Below are positions 1 through 8,710 of a DNA stretch of 64,000 nucleotides, piece after piece. The translations under genes were made by a program, and so were the position numbers. The notes under the pieces were generated by a model. The model was not told the origin of the DNA. It saw only the letters and a list, made by a program, of their open reading frames with translations, and ran no database searches. The stretch comes from Aphelocoma coerulescens. Its lineage: Eukaryota > Chordata > Aves > Passeriformes > Corvidae. The stretch spans positions 1,493,501-1,557,500 of the forward strand of contig NW_027184062.1 of assembly GCF_041296385.1 (NCBI RefSeq). Reading direction: 5' to 3'. Each line of letters opens with the position of its first letter. Position 1 is the first letter of the stretch.

Positions 1-308
1 GGTTTTAATATTTAGCATTGTTATCCTTTTCCTGTGTGTTTGTTAAAAAAGTAGTTTTTATCTCTTTCACTTTCTTCCCAGGAAAGTTCTTTTTTCCAAA
101 AACCTGGTGAGGGAGGGCTGGGTGTAACCTGCCTTCTATCAGAGGATATTTTCCTCCACATTTGTCCAAACCGGCACAGCCTGTCCTTTCCTGGGTCTCT
201 GTTGCAGATGGAAGCTGCTGGTGCCATTGTCAGCTTGAAGCCCTCTTTTGATGCAAGCAGATGTTGCCAGGTGTGTTCAGCAGCTGTTGCTCAATGCTTA
301 TGCCAAGC
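1..308 (+). other. T-rich head block with two acceptor-like sites, no gene
   Basis: This is single-copy sequence within the unit. Two pyrimidine-rich stretches end in AG: the one at 61-81 ends in cttcccag, and the one at 182-207 ends in tctctgttgcag, directly before an ATG at 208. Both resemble vertebrate 3' splice sites. The stretch with atcagaggatattttcctcc and tttgtccaaaccggcac recalls, from memory only, the 3' internal end of avian endogenous retroviruses. No transcript evidence is available from sequence. Confidence 0.5.
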
Positions 309-1112
309 TATTGTGTTCCTCATGGAACCAAGGAGCCATTGTGACACTGCAGGGGCTGATGGCATCAAGGAGGCAATTGTGACAGTACAGAACCTCCTAG
401 AAACAAGGCTCCATTGTGACACCGTGGGGAATCATGGAATCAAGGAGCCCATTGTGACACGGCTGCATGGAACCAATGGTCCATGGTTACACGGCGGATT
501 CAAGAAGAGCACGGTGACACCACGCAACATCACGGAACCATAGGTCCATTGTGACACAGCGGGGCCTCATGGAAACAAGGGGACCATTGTGGCAAAGCAG
601 GGCCTAATGGAAGCATGGAGAGCATTGTGACACTAAGGAAACTCCTGGAACCAAGATGACCACTGGCACATAATGGAACCTCATGGAAGCAAGCCTCCAC
701 GATGGTTTTGGAGGGCCTCAGGGACCACAGGACCCATTGTGACACAGCAGGACCTGGTGGAACCAAGGAGCCTTTGTGATACTCCAGATCCACATGGAAG
801 CCAGGGTGCACTGAGACACAGCGGGGCCTTGTTGGAACCAAAGACACCTCTGCAAAAAGCAGGCTAGCTCATAGAAGCAAGGAGTCCTTTGTTACAACAT
901 CAAACCTATGGAAGCAAGGGACCATTGTGACACTGCGGGGCCTCATGGAACCAATTGTCCATGATGACAGTGCGGATCAAAGGAGACCATGGTGACACTG
1001 CGGAACCTGATGGAACCAAGGAGCCATTGTGACACAGTGGGGCCTCATGGAATCAAGGAGACCATTGTGACCCAGGTGTTGCATGTGAAGGCAAGGAGCC
1101 ATTGTGACACTT
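309..1112 (+). repeat. Internal minisatellite, about 23 degenerate 36-39 bp sub-repeats
   Basis: About 800 bp of each unit is built from diverged copies of a motif of about 37 bp: cattgtgacac, then a variable middle (often tgcggggcctcatgg), then aaccaaggag. Copies start for example at 337, 375, 412, 550, 588, 741, 925, 1026 and 1064. They are much more diverged from one another than the same positions are between 2.18 kb units, so this array predates expansion of the unit. The motif has few stop codons and a length that is not a multiple of three, which opens reading frames on both strands. The same block lies at the same phase in every unit. Confidence 0.93.
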
Positions 1113-1369
1113 TGGGCTTCTTCCCTTGAGCTCTGCAGCTGGCTGTCCCAGCCCAGCGCACCATGTGCCACCTGCTCTCCTCAGGGCTCTGCCTGCACAC
1201 AGCCCCAGGAGAAGTTTTCCTGTTTGCAAGGAAAGAATGGAAAAGCCTGAGCAGGTTTCCTAAACAACAAACCCCACTCAGGAGCCACATGCTCAGTACA
1301 GGCTGCCTGGAACGATGTCCCCTTTCTACAAGGGTCAGTGTGAGCAGGAATGAATGATCTCTGGGAGCA
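1113..1369 (+). other. Single-copy block between minisatellite and LTR-like part
   Basis: I recognise no gene or element here. The block includes gagctctgcagctggctgtc and ends in gtcagtgtgagcagg near 1335. In units 13, 19, 22, 23 and 24 the last motif reads gtcagggtgagcagg, which is closer to a vertebrate 5' splice site (agg|gtgagc). The one-base ccacctgc/ccactgc indel that separates A from B units lies at about 1169. Confidence 0.45.
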
Positions 1370-1421
1370 GAATTCTCGGAGTCTTTCCACTGAATTCTCT
1401 GTCCCTGTGTCTTGGGGTGAC

Positions 1422-1427
1422 TTTATT
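1422..1427 (-). promoter_or_regulatory. AATAAA on the minus strand
   Basis: The plus-strand TTTATT in gactttattgtgtg reads AATAAA on the opposite strand. It is lost in units 2, 6, 14, 20, 23 and 24 (tttatcatg) and in unit 25 (tttatcgtg). It could end an antisense transcript, or be chance. Confidence 0.3.
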
Positions 1428-1460
1428 GTGTGTATCCCCTATTGCTGCTCTATGCCCAGA

Positions 1461-1466
1461 AGTAAA
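1461..1466 (+). promoter_or_regulatory. AGTAAA polyadenylation-like signal, present in only some units
   Basis: AGTAAA is followed by the GT-rich ctttgtgcatttctgtgcc. Units 1, 2, 3, 5, 7, 9, 11, 15 and 17 keep AGTAAA. The rest read AGTGAA, and unit 21 reads CGTGAA. Function is inferred from the known variant polyadenylation hexamer. Confidence 0.4.
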
Positions 1467-1499
1467 CTTTGTGCATTTCTGTGCCTTTCAACTGAGCCT

Positions 1500-1523
1500 G
1501 AGAGGGGGGAGAGGAAAAAAAAG
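1500..1523 (+). other. Purine tract with variable A-run
   Basis: An uninterrupted run of 24 purines in unit 1: a G-rich half, then eight A. A-type units continue with gccagac, others with ccggac one base shorter. Unit 25 has ten A. Confidence 0.75.
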
Positions 1524-1570
1524 CCAGACAAACTTCTCAGAGCGTTTGTTCAAGGACACACATACACACT

Positions 1571-1602
1571 CCTCTGCATCCTGCTTGCAGCAAGAGCAGA
1601 GG
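1571..1602 (+). other. Hairpin, 7 bp stem with 18 nt loop
   Basis: CCTCTGC at 1571-1577 pairs with GCAGAGG at 1596-1602. The loop contains ctgcttgcagcaag, which can pair within itself. In units 26-29 the 3' arm is GTGGAGG, which in RNA still pairs through two G-U wobbles. In units 24 and 25 an extra G follows the arm. Confidence 0.55.
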
Positions 1603-1693
1603 AAGCAACTTTGTTTCTTTTTAGCCAGTTTTCAGCTCCTTTTCTCTGGGGGGAGATGGAGAGTTGAACTTTGTTTTCCTGGGACTTTGGGGG

Positions 1694-1716
1694 TTTTTTC
1701 CCCTTCTTCTCTTCTT
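1694..1716 (+). other. Pyrimidine tract, length-variable
   Basis: A 23-base T/C run. The junction before it varies between copies: ggggg then six T and four C, eight T and three C, or seven T and three or four C. It accounts for one-base length changes in units 2, 6, 12, 13, 18, 19, 22, 24 and 25. Confidence 0.75.
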
Positions 1717-1741
1717 GACTCTTTCAACATCAGACCACATT

Positions 1742-1757
1742 GGGAGAATTTTCTCCC
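1742..1757 (+). other. Hairpin gggagaa-tt-ttctccc
   Basis: Two 7-base arms are separated by two bases, close to a perfect palindrome. It is present at this phase in every complete unit I looked at. The two-base loop is tight for RNA but possible as a cruciform in DNA. Confidence 0.6.
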
Positions 1758-1764
1758 GAGGTGG

Positions 1765-1783
1765 GGGCCCTGAATGTGGGCCC
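1765..1783 (+). other. Paired GGGCCC palindromes
   Basis: GGGCCC occurs at 1765-1770 and 1778-1783, separated by tgaatgt. Each is self-complementary, and the two can pair with each other to form a 6 bp stem with a 7-base loop. In units 12, 18 and 26-30, where seen, ggttgggg precedes the first site in place of ggtggggg, but both GGGCCC sites are kept. Confidence 0.6.
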
Positions 1784-1861
1784 ATGAGCCAGCTGCAAGG
1801 AGGAGGAGAGAGACTACACCTACGGAAGTGTTGGGGTTCCTCCCCCCTGCCATGAGGTCAT

Positions 1862-1925
1862 GGGAGAGGGGACCCTGGGGTAGAGGCATGGCCTGGGCAC
1901 GGGGGTCTCCCTGCTCCCTGCTCAC
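1862..1925 (+). other. G-rich stretch with indel hotspot
   Basis: Five G-runs of three or more (1862, 1868, 1877, 1895 and 1901) could form a G-quadruplex with one long loop. The last run is four to six G long across the copies. It is followed by a partial tandem repeat of ctccctg at 1908-1921, one copy of which is lost in units 7, 14, 20, 23 and 25. This is the most length-variable site of the unit. Confidence 0.6.
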
Positions 1926-2019
1926 ATGTGCCCTAACCCTGTTCAGCACTGCTTATTTTGTGTTGCCCTGTGCGAGGAGGGCCCTGGTTGTGCTGTGATT
2001 GCTCAGTTCTTTGGCAGTG

Positions 2020-2027
2020 CCCCGCCC
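2020..2027 (-). promoter_or_regulatory. GC box (CCCCGCCC)
   Basis: This is the reverse complement of GGGCGGGG, an Sp1-type site, about 160 bases before the AT-rich ttttaatattta at the start of the next unit. Units 10 and 16 read CCCCACCC. A U3-like promoter role is a guess from position only. Confidence 0.3.
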
Positions 2028-2178
2028 ATGTGGCTGGAGAAGAAAGAGCTCTGAAACTTCTCTCAAGAATCGCTCCCTGTTTCTTTGCACGGGCCTCGCT
2101 GTCTATGGATGTTTCAGGAGACCCCACCGAAACACAGAAGGACTCTCAAATTATCCCAGCTTTCTCTGCACAGCGAGA

Positions 2179-4356
2179 GGTTTTAATATTTAGCATTGTT
2201 ATCCTTTTCCTGTGTGTTTGTTAAAAAAATAGTTTTTATCTCTTTCACTTTCTTCCCAGGAAAGTTCTTTTTTCCAAAAACCTGGTGGGGGAGGGCTGGG
2301 TGTAACCTGCCTTCTATCAGAGGATATTTTCCTCCACATTTGTCCAAACCGGCACAGCCTGTCCTTTCCTGGGTCTCTGTTGCAGATGGAAGCTGCTGGT
2401 GCCATTGTCAGCTTGAAGCCCTCTTTTGATGCAAGCAGATGTTGCCAGGTGTGTTCAGCAGCTGTTGCTCAATGCTTATGCCAAGCTATTGTGTTCCTCA
2501 TGGAACCAAGGAGCCATTGTGACACTGCAGGGGCTGATGGCATCAAGGAGGCAATTGTGACAGTACAGAACCTCCTAGAAACAAGGCTCCATTGTGACAC
2601 CGTGGGGAATCATGGAATCAAGGAGCCCATTGTGACACGGCTGCATGGAACCAATGGTCCATGGTTACACGGCGGATTCAAGAAGAGCACGGTGACACCA
2701 CGCAACATCATGGAACCATAGGTCCATTGTGACACAGCGGGGCCTCATGGAAACAAGGGGACCATTGTGGCAAAGCAAGGCCTAATGGAAGCATGGAGGG
2801 CATTGTGACACTAAGGAAACTCCTGGAACCAAGATGACCACTGGCACATAATGGAACCTCATGGAAGCAAGCCTCCACGATGGTTTTGGAGGGCCTCAGG
2901 GACCACAGGACCCATTGTGACACAGCAGGACCTGGTGGAACCAAGGAGCCTTTGTGATACTCCAGATCCACATGGAAGCCAGGGTGCACTGAGACACAGC
3001 GGGGCCTTGTTGGAACCAAAGACACCTCTGCAAAAAGCAGGCTAGCTCATAGAAGCAAGGAGTCCTTTGTTACAACATCAAACCTATGGAAGCAAGGGAC
3101 CATTGTGACACTGCGGGGCCTCATGGAACCAATTGTCCATGATGACAGTGCGGATCAAAGGAGACCATGGTGACACTGCGGAACCTGATGGAACCAAGGA
3201 GCCATTGTGACACAGTGGGGCCTCATGGAATCAAGGAGACCATTGTGACCCAGGTGTTGCATGTGAAGGCAAGGAGCCATTGTGACACTTTGGGCTTCTT
3301 CCCTTGAGCTCTGCAGCTGGCTGTCCCAGCCCAGCGCACCATGTGCCACTGCTCTCCTCAGGGCTCTGCCTGCACACAGCCCCAGGAGAAGTTTTCCTGT
3401 TTGCAAGGAAAGAATGGAAAAGCCGGAGCAGGTTTCCTAAACAACAAACCCCACTCAGGAGCCACATGCTCAGTACAGGCTGCCTGGAACGATGTCCCCT
3501 TTCTACAAGGGTCAGTGTGAGCAGGAATGAATGATCTCTGGGAGCAGAATTCTCGGAGTCTTTCCACTGAATTCTCTGTCCCTGTGTCTTGGGGTGACTT
3601 TATCATGTGTATCCCCCTATTGCTGCTCTATGCCCAGAAGTAAACTTTGTGCATTTCTGTGCCTTTCAACTGAGCCTGAGAGGGGGGAGAGGAAAAAAAA
3701 GCCAGACAAACTTCTCAGAGCGTTTGTTCAAGGACACACATACACACTCCTCTGCATCCTGCTTGCAGCAAGAGCAGAGGAAGCAACTTTGTTTCTTTTT
3801 AGCCAGTTTTCAGCTCCTTTTCTCTGGAGGGAGATGGAGAGTTGAACTTTGTTTTCCTGGGACTTCGGGGGTTTTTTTTCCCTTCTTCTCTTCTTGACTC
3901 TTTCAACATCAGAGCACATTGGGAGAATTTTCTCCCGAGGTGGGGGCCCTGAATGTGGGCCCATGAGCCAGCTGCAAGGAGGAGGAGAGAGACTGCACCT
4001 ACGGAAGTGTTGGGGTTCCTCCCTCCTGCCATGAGGTCATGGGAGAGGGGACCCTGGGGTAGAGGCATGGCCTGGGCACGGGGTCTCCCTGCTCCCTGCT
4101 CACATGTGCCCTAATCCTGTTCAGCACTGCTTATTTTGTGTTGCCTTGTGCGAGGAGGGCCCTGGTTGTGCTGTGATTGCTCAGTTCTTTGGCAGTGCCC
4201 CGCCCATGTGGCTGGAGAAGAAAGAGCTCTGAAACTTCTCTCAAGAATGGCTCCCTGTTTCTTTGCACGGGCCTCGCTGTCTATGGATGTTTCAGGAGAC
4301 CCCACCGAAACACAGAAGGACTCTCAAATTATCCCAGCTTTCTCTGCACAGCGAGA
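2179..4356 (+). repeat. Unit 2, B head with a unit-6-like tail
   Basis: The head carries B markers (tggtggggg, catcatgg, and ccactgc with one base lost). The tail differs from other B copies: tttatcatg, five Cs in gtatccccc (private), actgcacc, cacggggtctcc and gtgccttgtg. That tail matches unit 6 at offset 8,747. Two losses and two gains of one base leave the length at 2,178 bp. Confidence 0.96.
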
Positions 4357-6534
4357 GGTTTTAATATTTAGCATTGTTATCCTTTTCCTGTGTGTTTGTT
4401 AAAAAAGTAGTTTTTATCTCTTTCACTTTCTTCCCAGGAAAGTTCTTTTTTCCAAAAACCTGGTGAGGGAGGGCTGGGTGTAACCTGCCTTCTATCAGAG
4501 GATATTTTCCTCCACATTTGTCCAAACCGGCACAGCCTGTCCTTTCCTGGGTCTCTGTTGCAGATGGAAGCTGCTGGTGCCATTGTCAGCTTGAAGCCCT
4601 CTTTTGATGCAAGCAGATGTTGCCAGGTGTGTTCAGCAGCTGTTGCTCAATGCTTATGCCAAGCTATTGTGTTCCTCATGGAACCAAGGAGCCATTGTGA
4701 CACTGCAGGGGCTGATGGCATCAAGGAGGCAATTGTGACAGTACAGAACCTCCTAGAAACAAGGCTCCATTGTGACACCGTGGGGAATCATGGAATCAAG
4801 GAGCCCATTGTGACACGGCTGCATGGAACCAATGGTCCATGGTTACACGGCGGATTCAAGAAGAGCACGGTGACACCACGCAACATCACGGAACCATAGG
4901 TCCATTGTGACACAGCGGGGCCTCATGGAAACAAGGGGACCATTGTGGCAAAGCAGGGCCTAATGGAAGCATGGAGAGCATTGTGACACTAAGGAAACTC
5001 CTGGAACCAAGATGACCACTGGCACATAATGGAACCTCATGGAAGCAAGCCTCCACGATGGTTTTGGAGGGCCTCAGGGACCACAGGACCCATTGTGACA
5101 CAGCAGGACCTGGTGGAACCAAGGAGCCTTTGTGATACTCCAGATCCACATGGAAGCCAGGGTGCACTGAGACACAGCGGGGCCTTGTTGGAACCAAAGA
5201 CACCTCTGCAAAAAGCAGGCTAGCTCATAGAAGCAAGGAGTCCTTTGTTACAACATCAAACCTATGGAAGCAAGGGACCATTGTGACACTGCGGGGCCTC
5301 ATGGAACCAATTGTCCATGATGACAGTGCGGATCAAAGGAGACCATGGTGACACTGCGGAACCTGATGGAACCAAGGAGCCATTGTGACACAGTGGGGCC
5401 TCATGGAATCAAGGAGACCATTGTGACCCAGGTGTTGCATGTGAAGGCAAGGAGCCATTGTGACACTTTGGGCTTCTTCCCTTGAGCTCTGCAGCTGGCT
5501 GTCCCAGCCCAGCGCACCATGTGCCACCTGCTCTCCTCAGGGCTCTGCCTGCACACAGCCCCAGGAGAAGTTTTCCTGTTTGCAAGGAAAGAATGGAAAA
5601 GCCTGAGCAGGTTTCCTAAACAACAAACCCCACTCAGGAGCCACATGCTCAGTACAGGCTGCCTGGAACGATGTCCCCTTTCTACAAGGGTCAGTGTGAG
5701 CAGGAATGAATGATCTCTGGGAGCAGAATTCTCGGAGTCTTTCCACTGAATTCTCTGTCCCTGTGTCTTGGGGTGACTTTATTGTGTGTATCCCCTATTG
5801 CTGCTCTATGCCCAGAAGTAAACTTTGTGCATTTCTGTGCCTTTCAACTGAGCCTGAGAGGGGGGAGAGGAAAAAAAAGCCAGACAAACTTCTCAGAGCG
5901 TTTGTTCAAGGACACACATACACACTCCTCTGCATCCTGCTTGCAGCAAGAGCAGAGGAAGCAACTTTGTTTCTTTTTAGCCAGTTTTCAGCTCCTTTTC
6001 TCTGGGGGGAGATGGAGAGTTGAACTTTGTTTTCCTGGGACTTTGGGGGTTTTTTCCCCTTCTTCTCTTCTTGACTCTTTCAACATCAGACCACATTGGG
6101 AGAATTTTCTCCCGAGGTGGGGGCCCTGAATGTGGGCCCATGAGCCAGCTGCAAGGAGGAGGAGAGAGACTACACCTACGGAAGTGTTGGGGTTCCTCCC
6201 CCCTGCCATGAGGTCATGGGAGAGGGGACCCTGGGGTAGAGGCATGGCCTGGGCACGGGGGTCTCCCTGCTCCCTGCTCACATGTGCCCTAACCCTGTTC
6301 AGCACTGCTTATTTTGTGTTGCCCTGTGCGAGGAGGGCCCTGGTTGTGCTGTGATTGCTCAGTTCTTTGGCAGTGCCCCGCCCATGTGGCTGGAGAAGAA
6401 AGAGCTCTGAAACTTCTCTCAAGAATCGCTCCCTGTTTCTTTGCACGGGCCTCGCTGTCTATGGATGTTTCAGGAGACCCCACCGAAACACAGAAGGACT
6501 CTCAAATTATCCCAGCTTTCTCTGCACAGCGAGA
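4357..6534 (+). repeat. Unit 3, type A
   Basis: This 2,178 bp copy looks near-identical to unit 1 at offset 4,356, with all A markers including AGTAAA. It is the source or sister of unit 7 at offset 8,747. Confidence 0.97.
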
Positions 6535-8710
6535 GGTTTTAATATTTAGCATTGTTATCCTTTTCCTGTGTGTTTGTTAAAAAAATAGTTTTTATCTCTT
6601 TCACTTTCTTCCCAGGAAAGTTCTTTTTTCCAAAAACCTGGTGGGGGAGGGCTGGGTGTAACCTGCCTTCTATCAGAGGATATTTTCCTCCACATTTGTC
6701 CAAACCGGCACAGCCTGTCCTTTCCTGGGTCTCTGTTGCAGATGGAAGCTGCTGGTGCCATTGTCAGCTTGAAGCCCTCTTTTGATGCAAGCAGATGTTG
6801 CCAGGTGTGTTCAGCAGCTGTTGCTCAATGCTTATGCCAAGCTATTGTGTTCCTCATGGAACCAAGGAGCCATTGTGACACTGCAGGGGCTGATGGCATC
6901 AAGGAGGCAATTGTGACAGTACAGAACCTCCTAGAAACAAGGCTCCATTGTGACACCGTGGGGAATCATGGAATCAAGGAGCCCATTGTGACACGGCTGC
7001 ATGGAACCAATGGTCCATGGTTACACGGCGGATTCAAGAAGAGCACGGTGACACCACGCAACATCATGGAACCATAGGTCCATTGTGACACAGCGGGGCC
7101 TCATGGAAACAAGGGGACCATTGTGGCAAAGCAGGGCCTAATGGAAGCATGGAGGGCATTGTGACACTAAGGAAACTCCTGGAACCAAGATGACCACTGG
7201 CACATAATGGAACCTCATGGAAGCAAGCCTCCACGATGGTTTTGGAGGGCCTCAGGGACCACAGGACCCATTGTGACACAGCAGGACCTGGTGGAACCAA
7301 GGAGCCTTTGTGATACTCCAGATCCACATGGAAGCCAGGGTGCACTGAGACACAGCGGGGCCTTGTTGGAACCAAAGACACCTCTGCAAAAAGCAGGCTA
7401 GCTCATAGAAGCAAGGAGTCCTTTGTTACAACATCAAACCTATGGAAGCAAGGGACCATTGTGACACTGCGGGGCCTCATGGAACCAATTGTCCATGATG
7501 ACAGTGCGGATCAAAGGAGACCATGGTGACACTGCGGAACCTGATGGAACCAAGGAGCCATTGTGACACAGTGGGGCCTCATGGAATCAAGGAGACCATT
7601 GTGACCCAGGTGTTGCATGTGAAGGCAAGGAGCCATTGTGACACTTTGGGCTTCTTCCCTTGAGCTCTGCAGCTGGCTGTCCCAGCCCAGCGCACCATGT
7701 GCCACTGCTCTCCTCAGGGCTCTGCCTGCACACAGCCCCAGGAGAAGTTTTCCTGTTTGCAAGGAAAGAATGGAAAAGCCGGAGCAGGTTTCCTAAACAA
7801 CAAACCCCACTCAGGAGCCACATGCTCAGTACAGGCTGCCTGGAACGATGTCCCCTTTCTACAAGGGTCAGTGTGAGCAGGAATGAATGATCTCTGGGAG
7901 CAGAATTCTCGGAGTCTTTCCACTGAATTCTCTGTCCCTGTGTCTTGGGGTGACTTTATTGTGTGTATCCCCTATTGCTGCTCTATGCCCAGAAGTGAAC
8001 TTTGTGCATTTCTGTGCCTTTCAACTGAGCCTGAGAGGGGGGAGAGGAAAAAAAACCGGACAAACTTCTCAGAGCGTTTGTTCAAGGACACACATACACA
8101 CTCCTCTGCATCCTGCTTGCAGCAAGAGCAGAGGAAGCAACTTTGTTTCTTTTTAGCCAGTTTTCAGCTCCTTTTCTCTGGGGGGAGATGGAGAGTTGAA
8201 CTTTGTTTTCCTGGGACTTTGGGGGTTTTTTCCCCTTCTTCTCTTCTTGACTCTTTCAACATCAGAGCACATTGGGAGAATTTTCTCCCGAGGTGGGGGC
8301 CCTGAATGTGGGCCCATGAGCCAGCTGCAAGGAGGAGGAGAGAGACTACACCTACGGAAGTGTTGGGGTTCCTCCCCCCTGCCATGAGGTCATGGGAGAG
8401 GGGACCCTGGGGTAGAGGCATGGCCTGGGCACGGGGGTCTCCCTGCTCCCTGCTCACATGTGCCCTAACCCTGTTCAGCACTGCTTATTTTGTGTTGCCC
8501 TGTGCGAGGAGGGCCCTGGTTGTGCTGTGATTGCTCAGTTCTTTGGCAGTGCCCCGCCCATGTGGCTGGAGAAGAAAGAGCTCTGAAACTTCTCTCAAGA
8601 ATGGCTCCCTGTTTCTTTGCACGGGCCTCGCTGTCTATGGATGTTTCAGGAGACCCCACCGAAACACAGAAGGACTCTCAAATTATCCCAGCTTTCTCTG
8701 CACAGCGAGA
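6535..8710 (+). repeat. Unit 4, type B
   Basis: The length is 2,176 bp, from one base lost at ccactgc and one at the A-run (aaccgg in place of aagccag). The AGTAAA site reads AGTGAA. It closely matches units 8 and 10. Confidence 0.97.

Larger units (their letters stand above)
1370..1560 (+). mobile_element. LTR-like remnant (R/U5-like segment)
   Basis: This segment has the order of features expected at the 3' part of a retroviral LTR: an AGTAAA signal at 1461-1466, a GT-rich stretch at 1469-1490, then a purine tract at 1500-1523. From memory it resembles the poly(A) end of avian endogenous retrovirus LTRs, but I cannot run a repeat search. No gag, pol or env reading frame, primer-binding site, target-site duplication or matching second LTR is visible, so at most it is a fragment. 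Two EcoRI sites (GAATTC at 1370 and 1392) flank its start. Confidence 0.4.
1..2178 (+). repeat. Unit 1, type A, reference copy
   Basis: This 2,178 bp copy is used as the phase reference. It has the A markers tggtgaggg, catcacgg, ccacctgc, AGTAAA at 1461 and an eight-A run followed by gccag. The 3' part reads cccctaaccctg and aatcgctccc. Its open frames overlap on both strands and are not treated as genes. Confidence 0.97.
1..8710 (+). repeat. A-B dimer higher-order structure, two rounds (units 1-4)
   Basis: Units 1 and 3 are type A: tggtgaggg near phase 107, catcacgg near phase 531, ccacctgc near phase 1169. Units 2 and 4 are type B: tggtggggg, catcatgg, and ccactgc with one base lost. The alternation gives a 4,356 bp period. 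It is imperfect: the last 0.8 kb of unit 2 differs from that of unit 4 and instead matches the end of unit 6. The alternation returns in units 7-10 and 15-16. Confidence 0.85.

Noticed and set aside
208..543. Recurrent 110-113 codon plus-strand open frame in every unit
   Set aside because: It runs into the 37 bp sub-repeats, where frames on both strands stay open simply because the motif has few stops. I recognise no domain, and conservation is no greater than in the rest of the unit.
530..847. Minus-strand 105 codon open frame seen in most units
   Set aside because: It is a reverse reading of the sub-repeats with a periodic, low-information translation. Unit 6 breaks it through the 38 bp insertion.
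309..1112. CRISPR-like array
   Set aside because: The period of about 37 bp is superficially similar, but there are no invariant repeats with unique spacers. The entire period is a degenerate tandem repeat in a eukaryotic-looking sequence with no cas genes.
1350..1773. Overlapping 105-140 codon open frames in the 3' half of units
   Set aside because: They sit in overlapping frames, change length with one-base indels at the A-run and T-run, and gain a stop in unit 20 (43056). This is not the behaviour of a selected coding sequence.
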